Of a stretch of 64,000 bases of DNA, positions 1-8,322 are shown piece after piece. The stretch is taken from the NCBI RefSeq assembly GCF_006539505.1, contig NZ_BJND01000007.1, positions 62,001-126,000 of the forward strand, given 5' to 3'. The notes under the pieces were generated by a model. It saw only the letters and a program-made list of their open reading frames with translations, was not told the DNA's origin and made no database searches. The translations under genes and the position numbers were made by a program. The stretch is from Streptomyces spinoverrucosus. Lineage in GTDB: Bacteria > Actinomycetota > Actinomycetes > Streptomycetales > Streptomycetaceae. The stretch's first letter is position 1. Every line of letters begins with the position of its first letter.

Positions 1-82
1 CGAGCGGCGCGCCGACCCACAGCCACGCGAACGCGATGAGTGGCCGCCGGTCAGGCGGACTCTGGCTGTTGTCGTTCGACAT
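1..82 (-). CDS. MFS transporter small subunit (partial, runs off window start)
   Basis: This is a very short reading frame whose ATG (82-80) lies inside the 3' end of the transporter gene, overlapping it by 32 bases in another frame. A perfect AGGAGG (89-94 on the reverse strand) sits six bases upstream, which strongly favours translation. The visible residues begin MSNDNSQSPPDRRPL and continue IAFAWLWVGAPL, the start of a hydrophobic helix. From memory, small single-helix partner proteins of this kind follow OFA-family transporters in Streptomyces. It probably associates with the upstream transporter in the membrane, but this is inference. The remainder lies outside the window. Confidence 0.72.
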   Translation of the reverse strand, partial: MSNDNSQSPPDRRPLIAFAWLWVGAPL

Positions 83-1385
83 CGACGGCCTCCTGACGGG
101 GTGCGGGGACGTGGTGACGCGGGTGGACGGGGCGGACGAGTTCGTTGGCGACGAAGCCGACGACCAGCAGCCCGATCATGATGGTGAACGACAGCCCGTA
201 CAGGGCCGCGCCATGCTTGCCGGCCTCCTCCTGCCGGTCGGCGATCCAGTTGACGATCAGCGGCCCGAGCACGCCGGCCGTGGACCAGGCGGTGAGCAGC
301 CGCCCGTGGATCGCGCCGACCTGATAGGTGCCGAAGAGGTCCTTCAGATACGCCGGGATGGTGGCGAAGCCGCCGCCGTAGAAGGAGAGGATCACCAGCG
401 CGGACAGGATGAACAGCGGCTTGGACGAGTCGCCGAACAGCGCGATGAGCAGGTACATCAGCGCGCCCACACCCAGATAGACGCGGTAGATGTTCTTGCG
501 TCCGATCAGGTCGGACGTCGACGACCAGGCGATACGGCCCGCCATGTTCGCCGCCGAGAGCAGCGCGACGAACCCGGCGGCCGCCGTCACCGAGACCGGT
601 GTCGAGGTGTCCGCGAAGAAGTCCGTGATCATCGGTGCGGCCTTCTCCAGGATCCCGATGCCGGCGGTCACGTTCATGCAGAGCACGACCCACAGACACC
701 AGAACTGCGGTGTGCGCACGGCGCTGTTCGCCGACACCTGCACGCCCTCGACCACGCTCGGCCCGGACGCCACCGGCTTCTCGGTCCGCGGCACCCGCAC
801 CAGCACCACGCCGAGCAGCATGAACACGGCGTACGACAGCCCGTGCACCAGGAAGGCAAGGGCGATCCCGGAGCTGTCGGAGCCGAACGACTCAAGCATC
901 TGCGCCGACCACGGCGAGGCGATCAGCGCGCCGCCGCCGAAGCCCATGATGGCGATGCCGGTGGCCATGCCGGGCCGGTCCGGGAACCACTTGATCAGCG
1001 TGGAGACCGGCGAGATGTAGCCGATGCCGAGGCCGATCCCGCCGACGAAGCCGTAGCCGAGGACGATCAGCCAGTACTGCTCCGTCGCCGCGCCGAGCGC
1101 GGACAGCAGGAAGCCCGACGAGAAGCACACCAGCGCCACGGTCATCGCCCAGCGCGGCCCCCGGCGCTCCACGAGCGTGCCGCCGAACGCGGCCGACAGG
1201 CCGAGCATGACGATGCCGAGCTGGAAGGGCAGCGCACTCTGGGTGCCGCTGAGGCCGAGCGCGGATTCGAGGGGCGGCTTGAACACGCTCCAGGCGTAGG
1301 CCTGCCCGATGGAGAGGTGGACGGAGAGCGCGGCGGGCGGCACCAGCCAGCGGCTCCATCCCGGGGGTGCGACGGGGGGACTCAT
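51..1385 (-). CDS. OFA-family MFS transporter (oxalate/formate antiporter type)
   Basis: A 444-residue polytopic membrane protein with about 12 hydrophobic segments and an MFS loop motif (SDLIGRKNIYR). Early residues SIGQAYAWSVFKPPLE match the family's substrate-channel helix (QxxYxxSV.. pattern). The family exchanges oxalate, formate and related small carboxylates across the cytoplasmic membrane. It is divergent from the formate dehydrogenase operon, so formate import or oxalate/formate exchange is a reasonable guess. I start it at ATG 1385 (MSPPVAPPGWSR); the open frame extends to 1508, but the extra residues are arginine-rich and unlike transporter sequence. The tail after the last helix is His/Pro-rich. 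A small partner gene overlaps its 3' end. Confidence 0.88.
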   Translation of the reverse strand: MSPPVAPPGWSRWLVPPAALSVHLSIGQAYAWSVFKPPLESALGLSGTQSALPFQLGIVMLGLSAAFGGTLVERRGPRWAMTVALVCFSSGFLLSALGAATEQYWLIVLGYGFVGGIGLGIGYISPVSTLIKWFPDRPGMATGIAIMGFGGGALIASPWSAQMLESFGSDSSGIALAFLVHGLSYAVFMLLGVVLVRVPRTEKPVASGPSVVEGVQVSANSAVRTPQFWCLWVVLCMNVTAGIGILEKAAPMITDFFADTSTPVSVTAAAGFVALLSAANMAGRIAWSSTSDLIGRKNIYRVYLGVGALMYLLIALFGDSSKPLFILSALVILSFYGGGFATIPAYLKDLFGTYQVGAIHGRLLTAWSTAGVLGPLIVNWIADRQEEAGKHGAALYGLSFTIMIGLLVVGFVANELVRPVHPRHHVPAPRQEAVDVERQQPESA

Positions 1386-1510
1386 GGGACCCGGACGGTA
1401 CGAAGGATCAAGGGAGTTGAGAAGACGGCGCGTCGACCGTATGCGATGAGCGGTATCCAACCTGCGCCGAACGGTCATCGTACGGACCCTTGTCGCCCCA
1501 ACCTCCATAC

Positions 1511-1532
1511 TGTAGACAATATTTCGTCGACA
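1511..1532. promoter_or_regulatory. Candidate operator between OFA transporter and formate dehydrogenase operon
   Basis: An imperfect inverted repeat, TGTAGAC (1511-1517) and GTCGACA (1526-1532), one mismatch and an eight-base AT-rich spacer. It lies in the 202-base divergent promoter region, in a locally AT-rich patch. The TTGTCTACA-like half-site read on the reverse strand resembles GntR-type operators, but no regulator gene is in view. Confidence 0.35.
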
Positions 1533-1587
1533 TAAGCCGTACGGCCGTCACCTCCGCGGTATCCCTCAAACCGAACGGAGTGTTCTC

Positions 1588-2559
1588 GTGAAAGTCGCAG
1601 TCCTCGGCGCCGGAGCGATCGGCGCCTACGTCGGTGCCGCGCTCCACCGCGCGGGCGCCGATGTCCACCTCATCGCCCGTGGACCGCATCTCGCGGCCAT
1701 GAGGCGGCACGGAGTACAGGTGCTCAGCCCGCGCGGCGACTTCACCGCGCACCCCGACGCCACCGACGACCCGGCCGAAGTCGGCCCGGTCGACTATGTC
1801 TTCCTGGGCCTGAAGGCCAACTCGTACGCGGCGTGCGGGCCGCTGATCGAGCCACTGCTGCACGACACCACGGCGGTGATCGCCGCCCAGAACGGCATCC
1901 CCTGGTGGTACTTCCACCGCCACGGCGGCCCCTACGACGGCCACCGCATCGAGAGCGTGGACCCCGGCGGCGCGGTCAGTGCGGTGCTCGCGCCCGACCG
2001 GGCCATCGGCTGTGTCGTCTACGCGGCCACCGAACTCGAAGGACCGGGTGTCGTACGGCATCTGGAAGGCACCCGGTTCTCCATCGGCGAACCCGACCGC
2101 AGCGTGTCCGAGCGGTGTTCCGCCTTCAGCGAGGCGATGCGGGGCGGCGGCCTGAAGTGCCCGGTCGAACCGCACTTGCGCAACGACATCTGGCTGAAGC
2201 TGCTCGGCAACATCTCCTTCAACCCGATCAGCGCGCTGTCCCGCGCGACCATGCGCCAGATGTGCCTGCACGGCGGCACGCGCAGGGTCATCGAGATCAT
2301 GATGACCGAGACGCTCACCGTCGCCGAGGCCCTCGGCTGCGAGGTCGGCGTCTCCATCGAACGCCGCCTCGCGGGCGCCGAGAAGGTCGGCGACCACCGC
2401 ACCTCCACGCTCCAGGACCTGGAGCGCGGCAAACCGCTCGAACTCGACGTCCTGCTCTCGGCCGTCGTCGAGTTGGCGGAGATCACCGGCGTCGACGTGC
2501 CCACCCTGCGCACCGTGCACGCCATCTCGGACCTGCTCGCGCTGAGGAGCGCCGCATGA
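1588..2559 (+). CDS. 2-dehydropantoate 2-reductase-like protein (PanE/ApbA family)
   Basis: A 323-residue NADPH-dependent reductase with the N-terminal Rossmann motif GAGAIGAYVG near residue 7 and a C-terminal ApbA_C region (NDIWLKLLGNISFNPISALS around residue 205), full length for the family. Canonical members reduce 2-dehydropantoate to pantoate; paralogues reduce other 2-keto acids. GTG start with CGGAG seven bases upstream. Its stop overlaps the next start (ATGA at 2556-2559), so it is translationally coupled to the formate dehydrogenase catalytic subunit. That coupling argues for a role in C1 or small-acid metabolism rather than housekeeping pantothenate synthesis, but the substrate cannot be read from sequence. 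Confidence 0.85.
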   Translation: MKVAVLGAGAIGAYVGAALHRAGADVHLIARGPHLAAMRRHGVQVLSPRGDFTAHPDATDDPAEVGPVDYVFLGLKANSYAACGPLIEPLLHDTTAVIAAQNGIPWWYFHRHGGPYDGHRIESVDPGGAVSAVLAPDRAIGCVVYAATELEGPGVVRHLEGTRFSIGEPDRSVSERCSAFSEAMRGGGLKCPVEPHLRNDIWLKLLGNISFNPISALSRATMRQMCLHGGTRRVIEIMMTETLTVAEALGCEVGVSIERRLAGAEKVGDHRTSTLQDLERGKPLELDVLLSAVVELAEITGVDVPTLRTVHAISDLLALRSAA

Positions 2560-4475
2560 GGAAACGCGAACCGAAGACCTACACCAGGCTGACCCACCCC
2601 CTCGTCAGGGACTCCCGCGACGAGCCGTTCCGCCCGGCGAGCTGGGACGAGGCCCTGGACCGGGCCGCCCGCGGCCTGCAGCGCAACCGGGACGCGTTCG
2701 GCATGTTCTCCTGCGCCCGCGCGACCAACGAGATGAACTACGTCGCCCAGAAGTTCGCCCGCGTGGTGATGGGCACCAACAACGTCGACTCCTGCAACCG
2801 CACCTGCCACGCCCCGAGCGTCGCGGGCCTGTCCGCCGCCTTCGGCTCCGGCGGCGGCACCTCCTCGTACGAGGAGATCGAGCACACCGACGTCATCGTG
2901 ATGTGGGGCTCCAACGCCCGCTTCGCGCATCCGATCTTCTTCCAGCACGTGCTGAAGGGGATCAGGAACGGCGCCCGGATGTACGCCGTCGACCCGCGCC
3001 GCACCTCCACCGCCGAGTGGGCGGAGAGCTGGCTCGGCCTCAACGTCGGCACCGACATACCGATGGCGCACGCGATCGGCCGCGAGATCATCCACGCGGG
3101 GCTCGCCAACGAGGCGTTCATCGAGCGGGCGACGACCGGCTTCGAGGAGTACAAGGCGCTCGTCGAGCCGTGGACGCTGTCGCTCGCCGAGAAGGTGACG
3201 GGCGTACCGGCCGCCGCCATCAAGGACCTGGCCCACGCCTACGCCCGCGCCGAGCGCGCCCAGCTGTGCTGGACCCTCGGCATCACCGAGCACCACAACG
3301 GCACCGACAACGTCCGCGCGCTCATCAACCTGTCCTTGCTCACCGGCCACGTCGGCCGCTACGGGGCGGGCCTGCAACCGCTGCGCGGTCAGAACAACGT
3401 GCAGGGCGGCGGCGACATGGGCGCCATCCCCAACCGCCTGCCCGGCTTCCAGGACATCCTCGACCCGGACATCCGGCTCAAGTTCGAGTCGGCCTGGGAC
3501 ACCGTCATCCAGCCGCACTACGGACTGAACCTGACGGAGATGTTCGAGGCGATGGAGGAGGGCACCCTCAGGGCCGTCTACTGCATCGGCGAGAACCCGG
3601 CCCAGTCGGAGGCGGACAGCGAACAGGCGGTACGACGGCTGAAGGCGCTGGACTTCCTCGTCGTGCAGGACATCTTCCTGACGAAGACCGCCGAGCTGGC
3701 GGACGTCGTGCTGCCCGCGACCGCCGGATGGGCCGAGACCGACGGCACGACGACCAACAGCGAGCGGCGGGTCCAGCGGGTGCGCAAGGCCGTGACCCCG
3801 CCCGGCGAGGCCCGCGAGGACATCGACATCATCTGCGATCTGGCGGCACGCCTGGGTCACGACTGGAAGTACGCCGACGCCGAGGCCGTCTGGAACGAGC
3901 TGCGCTCGGTGTCGCCGGACCACTACGGGATGACGTACCACCGCCTGGAGGAGCACCAGGGCATCCAGTGGCCGTGCCCGAGCACCGACCGGCTCGAACC
4001 CACCTATCTGCACGGCCGGTTGTGGGAGACGGACCCGGCCAAGCGGGGCAGGCTCGCGCCCTTCGGGCTGGTGCAGCACGATCCGCCGGTCGACCTCACC
4101 GACGACCAGTACCCGATCCGGCTCACCACCGGACGCCGGCTCGACTCCTACAACACCGGTGTGCAGAGCGGCAGTTTCGCCTCCCCGCTGCGCCGTGGCG
4201 AATACGTCGAGCTGTGCCCGGAGGACGCCGAGCGGTACGGGGTCGTGGTGGGCGAGGAGGTCCAGGTGACCTCCCGGCGTGGGTCCGTGGTCGCGCCCGT
4301 GTGGATCGACCCGGCGCTGCGGCCCGGGCTGGCCTTCATGACCATGCACTTTCCCGACGAGGTGGACACCAACCAGCTGACGATCGAGGCGAACTGCCCG
4401 ATCGCGGGGACGGCGGAGTTCAAGGCGTCGGCGATCCGGATCGAGAAGCTTCCCGTCGCGACCATCGTGAGGTGA
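2556..4475 (+). CDS. Formate dehydrogenase alpha subunit, molybdopterin catalytic module only
   Basis: A 639-residue molybdopterin oxidoreductase. It starts directly at THPLVRDSRDEPF and the active-site stretch NNVDSCNRTCHAPSVAG places the predicted Mo-ligand cysteine at C84, next to H85, where E. coli FdhF has selenocysteine. Dinucleotide-binding segments follow (LLTGHVGRYGAGLQPLRGQN, GENPAQSEAD) and then a C-terminal molydop_binding domain (TTGRRLDSYNTG). The N-terminal [4Fe-4S] domain that normally precedes this catalytic part is absent here; it is encoded at the end of 6296-7156. It overlaps the preceding gene by ATGA and is six bases from the next gene, so it is co-transcribed. It probably oxidises formate to CO2 in a cytoplasmic NAD+-linked complex. 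Confidence 0.92.
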   Translation: MRKREPKTYTRLTHPLVRDSRDEPFRPASWDEALDRAARGLQRNRDAFGMFSCARATNEMNYVAQKFARVVMGTNNVDSCNRTCHAPSVAGLSAAFGSGGGTSSYEEIEHTDVIVMWGSNARFAHPIFFQHVLKGIRNGARMYAVDPRRTSTAEWAESWLGLNVGTDIPMAHAIGREIIHAGLANEAFIERATTGFEEYKALVEPWTLSLAEKVTGVPAAAIKDLAHAYARAERAQLCWTLGITEHHNGTDNVRALINLSLLTGHVGRYGAGLQPLRGQNNVQGGGDMGAIPNRLPGFQDILDPDIRLKFESAWDTVIQPHYGLNLTEMFEAMEEGTLRAVYCIGENPAQSEADSEQAVRRLKALDFLVVQDIFLTKTAELADVVLPATAGWAETDGTTTNSERRVQRVRKAVTPPGEAREDIDIICDLAARLGHDWKYADAEAVWNELRSVSPDHYGMTYHRLEEHQGIQWPCPSTDRLEPTYLHGRLWETDPAKRGRLAPFGLVQHDPPVDLTDDQYPIRLTTGRRLDSYNTGVQSGSFASPLRRGEYVELCPEDAERYGVVVGEEVQVTSRRGSVVAPVWIDPALRPGLAFMTMHFPDEVDTNQLTIEANCPIAGTAEFKASAIRIEKLPVATIVR

Positions 4476-4481
4476 CCTCAA

Positions 4482-6299
4482 GTGGACCTGCACTTCGGCG
4501 ACAGCAAACCGACGGACGACGAGCGGGCGGCCGTCGACGCGCTGCTCGGTCCTCCGGAGTCCTCGTGGGAGGGCGCCGACCGCTCCGACGCCGACCTGAG
4601 GTGGGCGCGCGGCGGGCGGGAGGCCCGGGACCGGCGTGACCTGCTGTTGCCGGGGCTGCACGCGATCAACGACCGGGTCGGCTGGATCAGCGAGGGCGCC
4701 CTGGACTACCTGTGCCGACGGCTGACCGTGCCACCGGCGGAGGCGTACGGGGTGGCCACGTTCTACGCGATGTTCTCGGTGAAGCCGCGCCCGGCGACCG
4801 TGCTCCATGTCTGCACGGACCTGGCGTGCGCGGCCGCCGGGGCGCAGGAGCTGTGCGCCGGGATCGAGGCTCGGGTGGCCGCCGGCGTCCACGTCGAGCG
4901 CAGCCCCTGCCTGGGCCTGTGCGAACGCGCCCCGGCGGCGCTGGCGATCAGGGCCGGGGATCCGGTCCGTACGGCGGTCTCCGCACCGGCGACCGTCGAT
5001 GCGGCCGTCCTCGCCGCCACCGCGCCGGACTCCGCACCCGAGGAGCCCCCGGCCGTCATGGCGGTCTCCCAGGCGGGCAGCGACGACCTGGTCCTCCTGC
5101 GGCGCGTCGGCGTGGTGGATCCGCTCAGCCTCGACGACTACCGCGCCCACGGCGGCTACACCGCCCTCCGCCGGGCCTTCGAGCTCGGCCCCGCGGGAGT
5201 CATCCGCGAGGTCACCGACTCCGGCCTGGTCGGGCGCGGCGGCGCCGCCTTCCCCACCGGCCGCAAGTGGCAGGCCACGGCGTCCCAGCCCGACCACCCG
5301 CACTACGTCGTCTGCAACGCCGACGAGTCCGAGCCGGGCACCTTCAAGGACCGGGTGCTGATGGAGGGCGACCCGTACGCGCTGATCGAGTCGATGACCA
5401 TCGCGGCGTACGCGACCGGCGCGCATCAGGGCTATCTCTATCTGCGCGGCGAGTACCCGCGCGCCCTGCACCGCCTGGAGCACGCCATCGCCCAGGCCCG
5501 CGCGCGTGGCCTGCTCGGCGACGACATCCTGGGGCAGGGCTACGCCTTCGACATCGGGATCCGGCGGGGCGCGGGCGCGTACATCTGCGGCGAGGAGACG
5601 GCCCTGTTCAACTCGATCGAGGGCTATCGGGGCGAGCCGCGTTCGAAACCGCCCTTCCCCGTGGAGAAGGGCCTGTTCGGCAAGCCCACCGTCGAGAACA
5701 ACGTGGAGACGCTGGTCAACGTGCTGCCGATCCTGACGATGGGCGCCCCGGCGTACGCGGCGATCGGCACGGCGAAATCGACCGGACCGAAGCTTTTCTG
5801 CGTGTCCGGCAGCGTGGACCGGCCGGGTATCTACGAGCTGCCCTTCGGCGCGACGCTGGGGGAGCTGCTGGAGCTGGCGGGGGTGCGCGAGGGCTTGCGC
5901 GCGGTGCTGCTCGGCGGCGCGGCGGGCGGCTTCGTACGGCCGGACGAGAGGGACATCCCGCTCACCTTCGAGGGCACCCGCGAGGCCGGTACGACGCTCG
6001 GCTCCGGGGTCGTGATGGCCTTCGACGACACCGTGCCGCTGCCCCGGCTGCTGCTGCGGATCGCGGAGTTCTTCCGTGACGAGTCGTGCGGGCAGTGCGT
6101 GCCGTGCCGGGTCGGGACGGTGCGGCAGGAGGAGGCGCTGCACCGGATCGTGGAGCGCACCGGTGCCGCTGCCGCCGATGACATCGCCCTGCTCAGGGAG
6201 GTCGGCCGCGCGATGCGGGACGCCTCGATCTGCGGTCTGGGACAGACCGCGTGGAACGCCGTGGAATCCGCCATCGACCGTCTGGGGGCGTACGAATGA
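4482..6299 (+). CDS. NuoE/NuoF-type fusion, diaphorase subunit of NAD-dependent formate dehydrogenase
   Basis: A 605-residue fusion. Residues about 55-160 form a NuoE-like thioredoxin fold with [2Fe-2S] cysteines C111, C116, C143 and C147. Residues about 200-605 form a NuoF-like flavoprotein with the FMN/NADH glycine-rich loop GRGGAAFPTG (251-260), a second glycine-rich stretch (RGAGAYICGEET, 362-373) and [4Fe-4S] ligands C536, C539, C542 and C584. It would pass electrons from the catalytic subunit to NAD+. In related soluble Fds-type enzymes these parts are usually separate gamma and beta subunits. GTG start at 4482, six bases after the alpha subunit gene; its stop overlaps the next start (ATGA, 6296-6299). 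Confidence 0.9.
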   Translation: MDLHFGDSKPTDDERAAVDALLGPPESSWEGADRSDADLRWARGGREARDRRDLLLPGLHAINDRVGWISEGALDYLCRRLTVPPAEAYGVATFYAMFSVKPRPATVLHVCTDLACAAAGAQELCAGIEARVAAGVHVERSPCLGLCERAPAALAIRAGDPVRTAVSAPATVDAAVLAATAPDSAPEEPPAVMAVSQAGSDDLVLLRRVGVVDPLSLDDYRAHGGYTALRRAFELGPAGVIREVTDSGLVGRGGAAFPTGRKWQATASQPDHPHYVVCNADESEPGTFKDRVLMEGDPYALIESMTIAAYATGAHQGYLYLRGEYPRALHRLEHAIAQARARGLLGDDILGQGYAFDIGIRRGAGAYICGEETALFNSIEGYRGEPRSKPPFPVEKGLFGKPTVENNVETLVNVLPILTMGAPAYAAIGTAKSTGPKLFCVSGSVDRPGIYELPFGATLGELLELAGVREGLRAVLLGGAAGGFVRPDERDIPLTFEGTREAGTTLGSGVVMAFDDTVPLPRLLLRIAEFFRDESCGQCVPCRVGTVRQEEALHRIVERTGAAAADDIALLREVGRAMRDASICGLGQTAWNAVESAIDRLGAYE

Positions 6300-7156
6300 C
6301 CGCGATACCGCTGGGAGTGCCGCGCCGGCTGGTCGAGTTCACCATCGACGGCAAGGAGGCCAGGGTCCCGGAGGGCTCGACCGTCCTGGACGCCTGCCGG
6401 GCCGCCGGAAAGGACATCCCGACCCTCTGTCACGGCGACACCCTCACCCCGAAGAACGCCTGCCGGGTCTGCGTGGTCGAGGTCGAGGGCTCGCGCACCC
6501 TGGTCCCGGCCTGCTCCCGCAAGGCGGAACCAGGGATGACCGTCCACACGGACACCGAACGCGCCCGGCACAGCCGCAAGGTCGTCCTGGAACTCCTCGC
6601 CTCCTCGGTCGACTTGTCGACCACACCCCAGGTCGCCGGGTGGATCAAGGAGTACGAGGCGAAACCGGACCGCTTCGGCCCCGAGGCGGCCCGTCTCAAC
6701 GAGGCACCGAAGATCGACAACGACCTCTACGTCCGCGACTACGACAAGTGCATCCTCTGTTACAAGTGCGTCGACGCCTGCGGTGACCAGTGGCAGAACA
6801 CCTTCGCGATCTCCGTCGCGGGCCGGGGCTTCGACGCCCGGATCGCGGTCGAGCACGACGCCCCGCTGACCGACTCGGCGTGTGTGTACTGCGGGAACTG
6901 CATCGAGGTCTGCCCGACGGGGGCGCTGTCGTTCAAGTCGGAGTTCGACATGCGGGCGGCGGGTACGTGGGACGAGTCGCAGCAGACGGAGACCACGACG
7001 GTGTGCGCCTACTGCGGAGTGGGCTGCAACCTCACGCTCCATGTGCAGGACAATGAGATCGTCAAGGTCACCTCGCCGCACGACAACCCGGTGACCCACG
7101 GCAACCTCTGCATCAAGGGCCGTTTCGGCTACCAGCACGTACAGAACCGGGGCTGA
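6296..7156 (+). CDS. Formate dehydrogenase iron-sulfur subunit carrying the displaced alpha-subunit N-terminus
   Basis: A 286-residue protein with four cluster sites in the order of the N-terminal half of an Fds-type alpha subunit: [2Fe-2S] C45/C56/C59/C73; two ferredoxin-type [4Fe-4S] motifs, C152-C155-C158-C162 and C196-C199-C202-C206; and a final Molybdop_Fe4S4 motif CAYCGVGC (C237/C240/C244) closing with C272 in [11 protein letters not shown]. That last motif normally sits at the start of the molybdopterin subunit. The HxxxCxxC-type cluster between the first two sites of NuoG-like proteins is not evident. The protein ends exactly where the catalytic gene at 2556 begins in intact homologues. 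It should form an electron wire between Mo active site and diaphorase. Confidence 0.9.
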   Translation: MTAIPLGVPRRLVEFTIDGKEARVPEGSTVLDACRAAGKDIPTLCHGDTLTPKNACRVCVVEVEGSRTLVPACSRKAEPGMTVHTDTERARHSRKVVLELLASSVDLSTTPQVAGWIKEYEAKPDRFGPEAARLNEAPKIDNDLYVRDYDKCILCYKCVDACGDQWQNTFAISVAGRGFDARIAVEHDAPLTDSACVYCGNCIEVCPTGALSFKSEFDMRAAGTWDESQQTETTTVCAYCGVGCNLTLHVQDNEIVKVTSPHDNPVTHGNLCIKGRFGYQHVQNRG

Positions 7157-7163
7157 TCAGGAC

Positions 7164-8012
7164 ATGGGACGAGTCACGGAACGACGCAAGGTGATCCGCG
7201 TCCGGGACGGCGCGGTGTCCACCCGCCCGGACACGCTCGTCGCCGAGGAACCCCTGGAGATCCGCCTGAACGGCAAACCGCTCGCGATCACCATGCGCAC
7301 CCCCGGCGACGACTTCGCGCTCGCGGCCGGGTTCCTGGTGAGCGAGGGAGTGCTGGGCGAGCAGTCGGACCTGCAGAACATCGTGTACTGCGCGGGCGCC
7401 ACCGTGGACGGCTCGAACACATACAACGTGGTGGATGTGAAGACGGCCCCCGGGGTCGCGATCCCGGACATCACCCTCGAACGCAATGTCTACACGACCT
7501 CGTCCTGCGGGCTGTGCGGCAAGGCGAGCCTGGACGCGGTGCGCACGACGGCCCGCTGGCCCATCGCCGACACTCCCCCGGTCCGGGTGGAGCCCGAGCT
7601 GCTCGCGAGTCTCCCCGACCGGCTGCGGGCGGCCCAGCGGGTCTTCGACCGGACCGGGGGGCTGCACGCGGCGGCGCTGTTCGCCGAGGACGGTGAGCTG
7701 CTGGACGTACGGGAGGACGTGGGCCGGCACAACGCGGTCGACAAGCTGGTCGGCCGCGCCCTGCAGAACGGCGGCCTGCCGTTGTCCCGGACGATCCTCC
7801 TCGTCTCCGGCCGCGCCTCCTTCGAGCTGGCGCAGAAGGCCGTGATGGCGGGCATTCCGATGCTGGCGGCGGTCTCGGCGCCCTCGTCGCTGGCGGTGGA
7901 CCTGGCCCAGGAGACCGGGCTGACCCTGGTGGGCTTTCTGCGGGGCAGCTCCATGAACGTGTACGCGGGCGAGGACCGCATCGCCCTGCGGACCGCGGCC
8001 GCCCAGGGCTGA
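7164..8012 (+). CDS. fdhD: Formate dehydrogenase accessory sulfurtransferase FdhD
   Basis: A 282-residue FdhD-family protein. The persulfide-carrying pair is in TSSCGLCGK (C115, C118), with conserved [11 protein letters not shown] and [12 protein letters not shown] segments downstream. FdhD transfers sulfur from a cysteine desulfurase to the molybdenum cofactor, which is needed for formate dehydrogenase activity. It lies seven bases after the Fe-S subunit gene as the last gene of the operon, so cofactor maturation is co-expressed with the enzyme. Length and motifs are normal for the family. A large hairpin follows the stop. Confidence 0.95.
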   Translation: MGRVTERRKVIRVRDGAVSTRPDTLVAEEPLEIRLNGKPLAITMRTPGDDFALAAGFLVSEGVLGEQSDLQNIVYCAGATVDGSNTYNVVDVKTAPGVAIPDITLERNVYTTSSCGLCGKASLDAVRTTARWPIADTPPVRVEPELLASLPDRLRAAQRVFDRTGGLHAAALFAEDGELLDVREDVGRHNAVDKLVGRALQNGGLPLSRTILLVSGRASFELAQKAVMAGIPMLAAVSAPSSLAVDLAQETGLTLVGFLRGSSMNVYAGEDRIALRTAAAQG

Positions 8013-8322
8013 CGGTTCCCCGCGGCACGGCGGCGGGACCCCGAACGGCGGGGAGCGCCCCCTGCGCCGCAGGGGTCCCGCCTCAGCCCCAGCAGGCCCA
8101 TGAACTGTGCGCGTTGCGCAATTTTCCCTATGACCTGATTTATCATGACCTGATTTGTCGTTGAATCCCGCAATGATCCGGTGACAACACGTCAGGCCGC
8201 TTGAGCACCACCCCCGTTATCCCTGCACGCTTCTTGCGGTGTGTCGCTGCCGCCAACTACCGTCTGTCACGCATACGTTGGACGTGGGATGTCCAGATGT
8301 TGTGACAAACGAAGGATCATAT
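8013..8322. other. 310-base intergenic region: hairpin, tandem 15-mer and sialidase leader
   Basis: No gene is seen here. The left part holds a strong stem-loop (8032-8082). The centre holds two adjacent 15-base units, ATGACCTGATTTATC (8130-8144) and ATGACCTGATTTGTC (8145-8159), preceded by the palindrome TTGCGCAA. The right part contains a 5-base inverted repeat TGGAC/GTCCA (8279-8295) close to the sialidase start and a GAAGGA ribosome site at 8311. The stretch 8119-8160 is AT-rich for this genome, as expected of a promoter. Confidence 0.5.
8032..8082. terminator. Stem-loop downstream of formate dehydrogenase operon
   Basis: Outer 11-base arms GGCGGGACCCC (8032-8042) and GGGGTCCCGCC (8072-8082) are perfectly complementary. 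An inner alternative hairpin, CCCCTGC and GCAGGGG with a three-base loop (8059-8075), shares sequence with the right arm, so the two structures compete. There is no T-run, which is usual for Streptomyces terminators. Confidence 0.5.

Noticed and set aside
2019-6143. Very long open frame on the minus strand opposite the formate dehydrogenase genes
   Set aside because: It is antisense to well-supported enzyme genes and its residues are Arg/Gly/Pro/Ala-rich with no family motifs, as expected from GC-rich codon bias.
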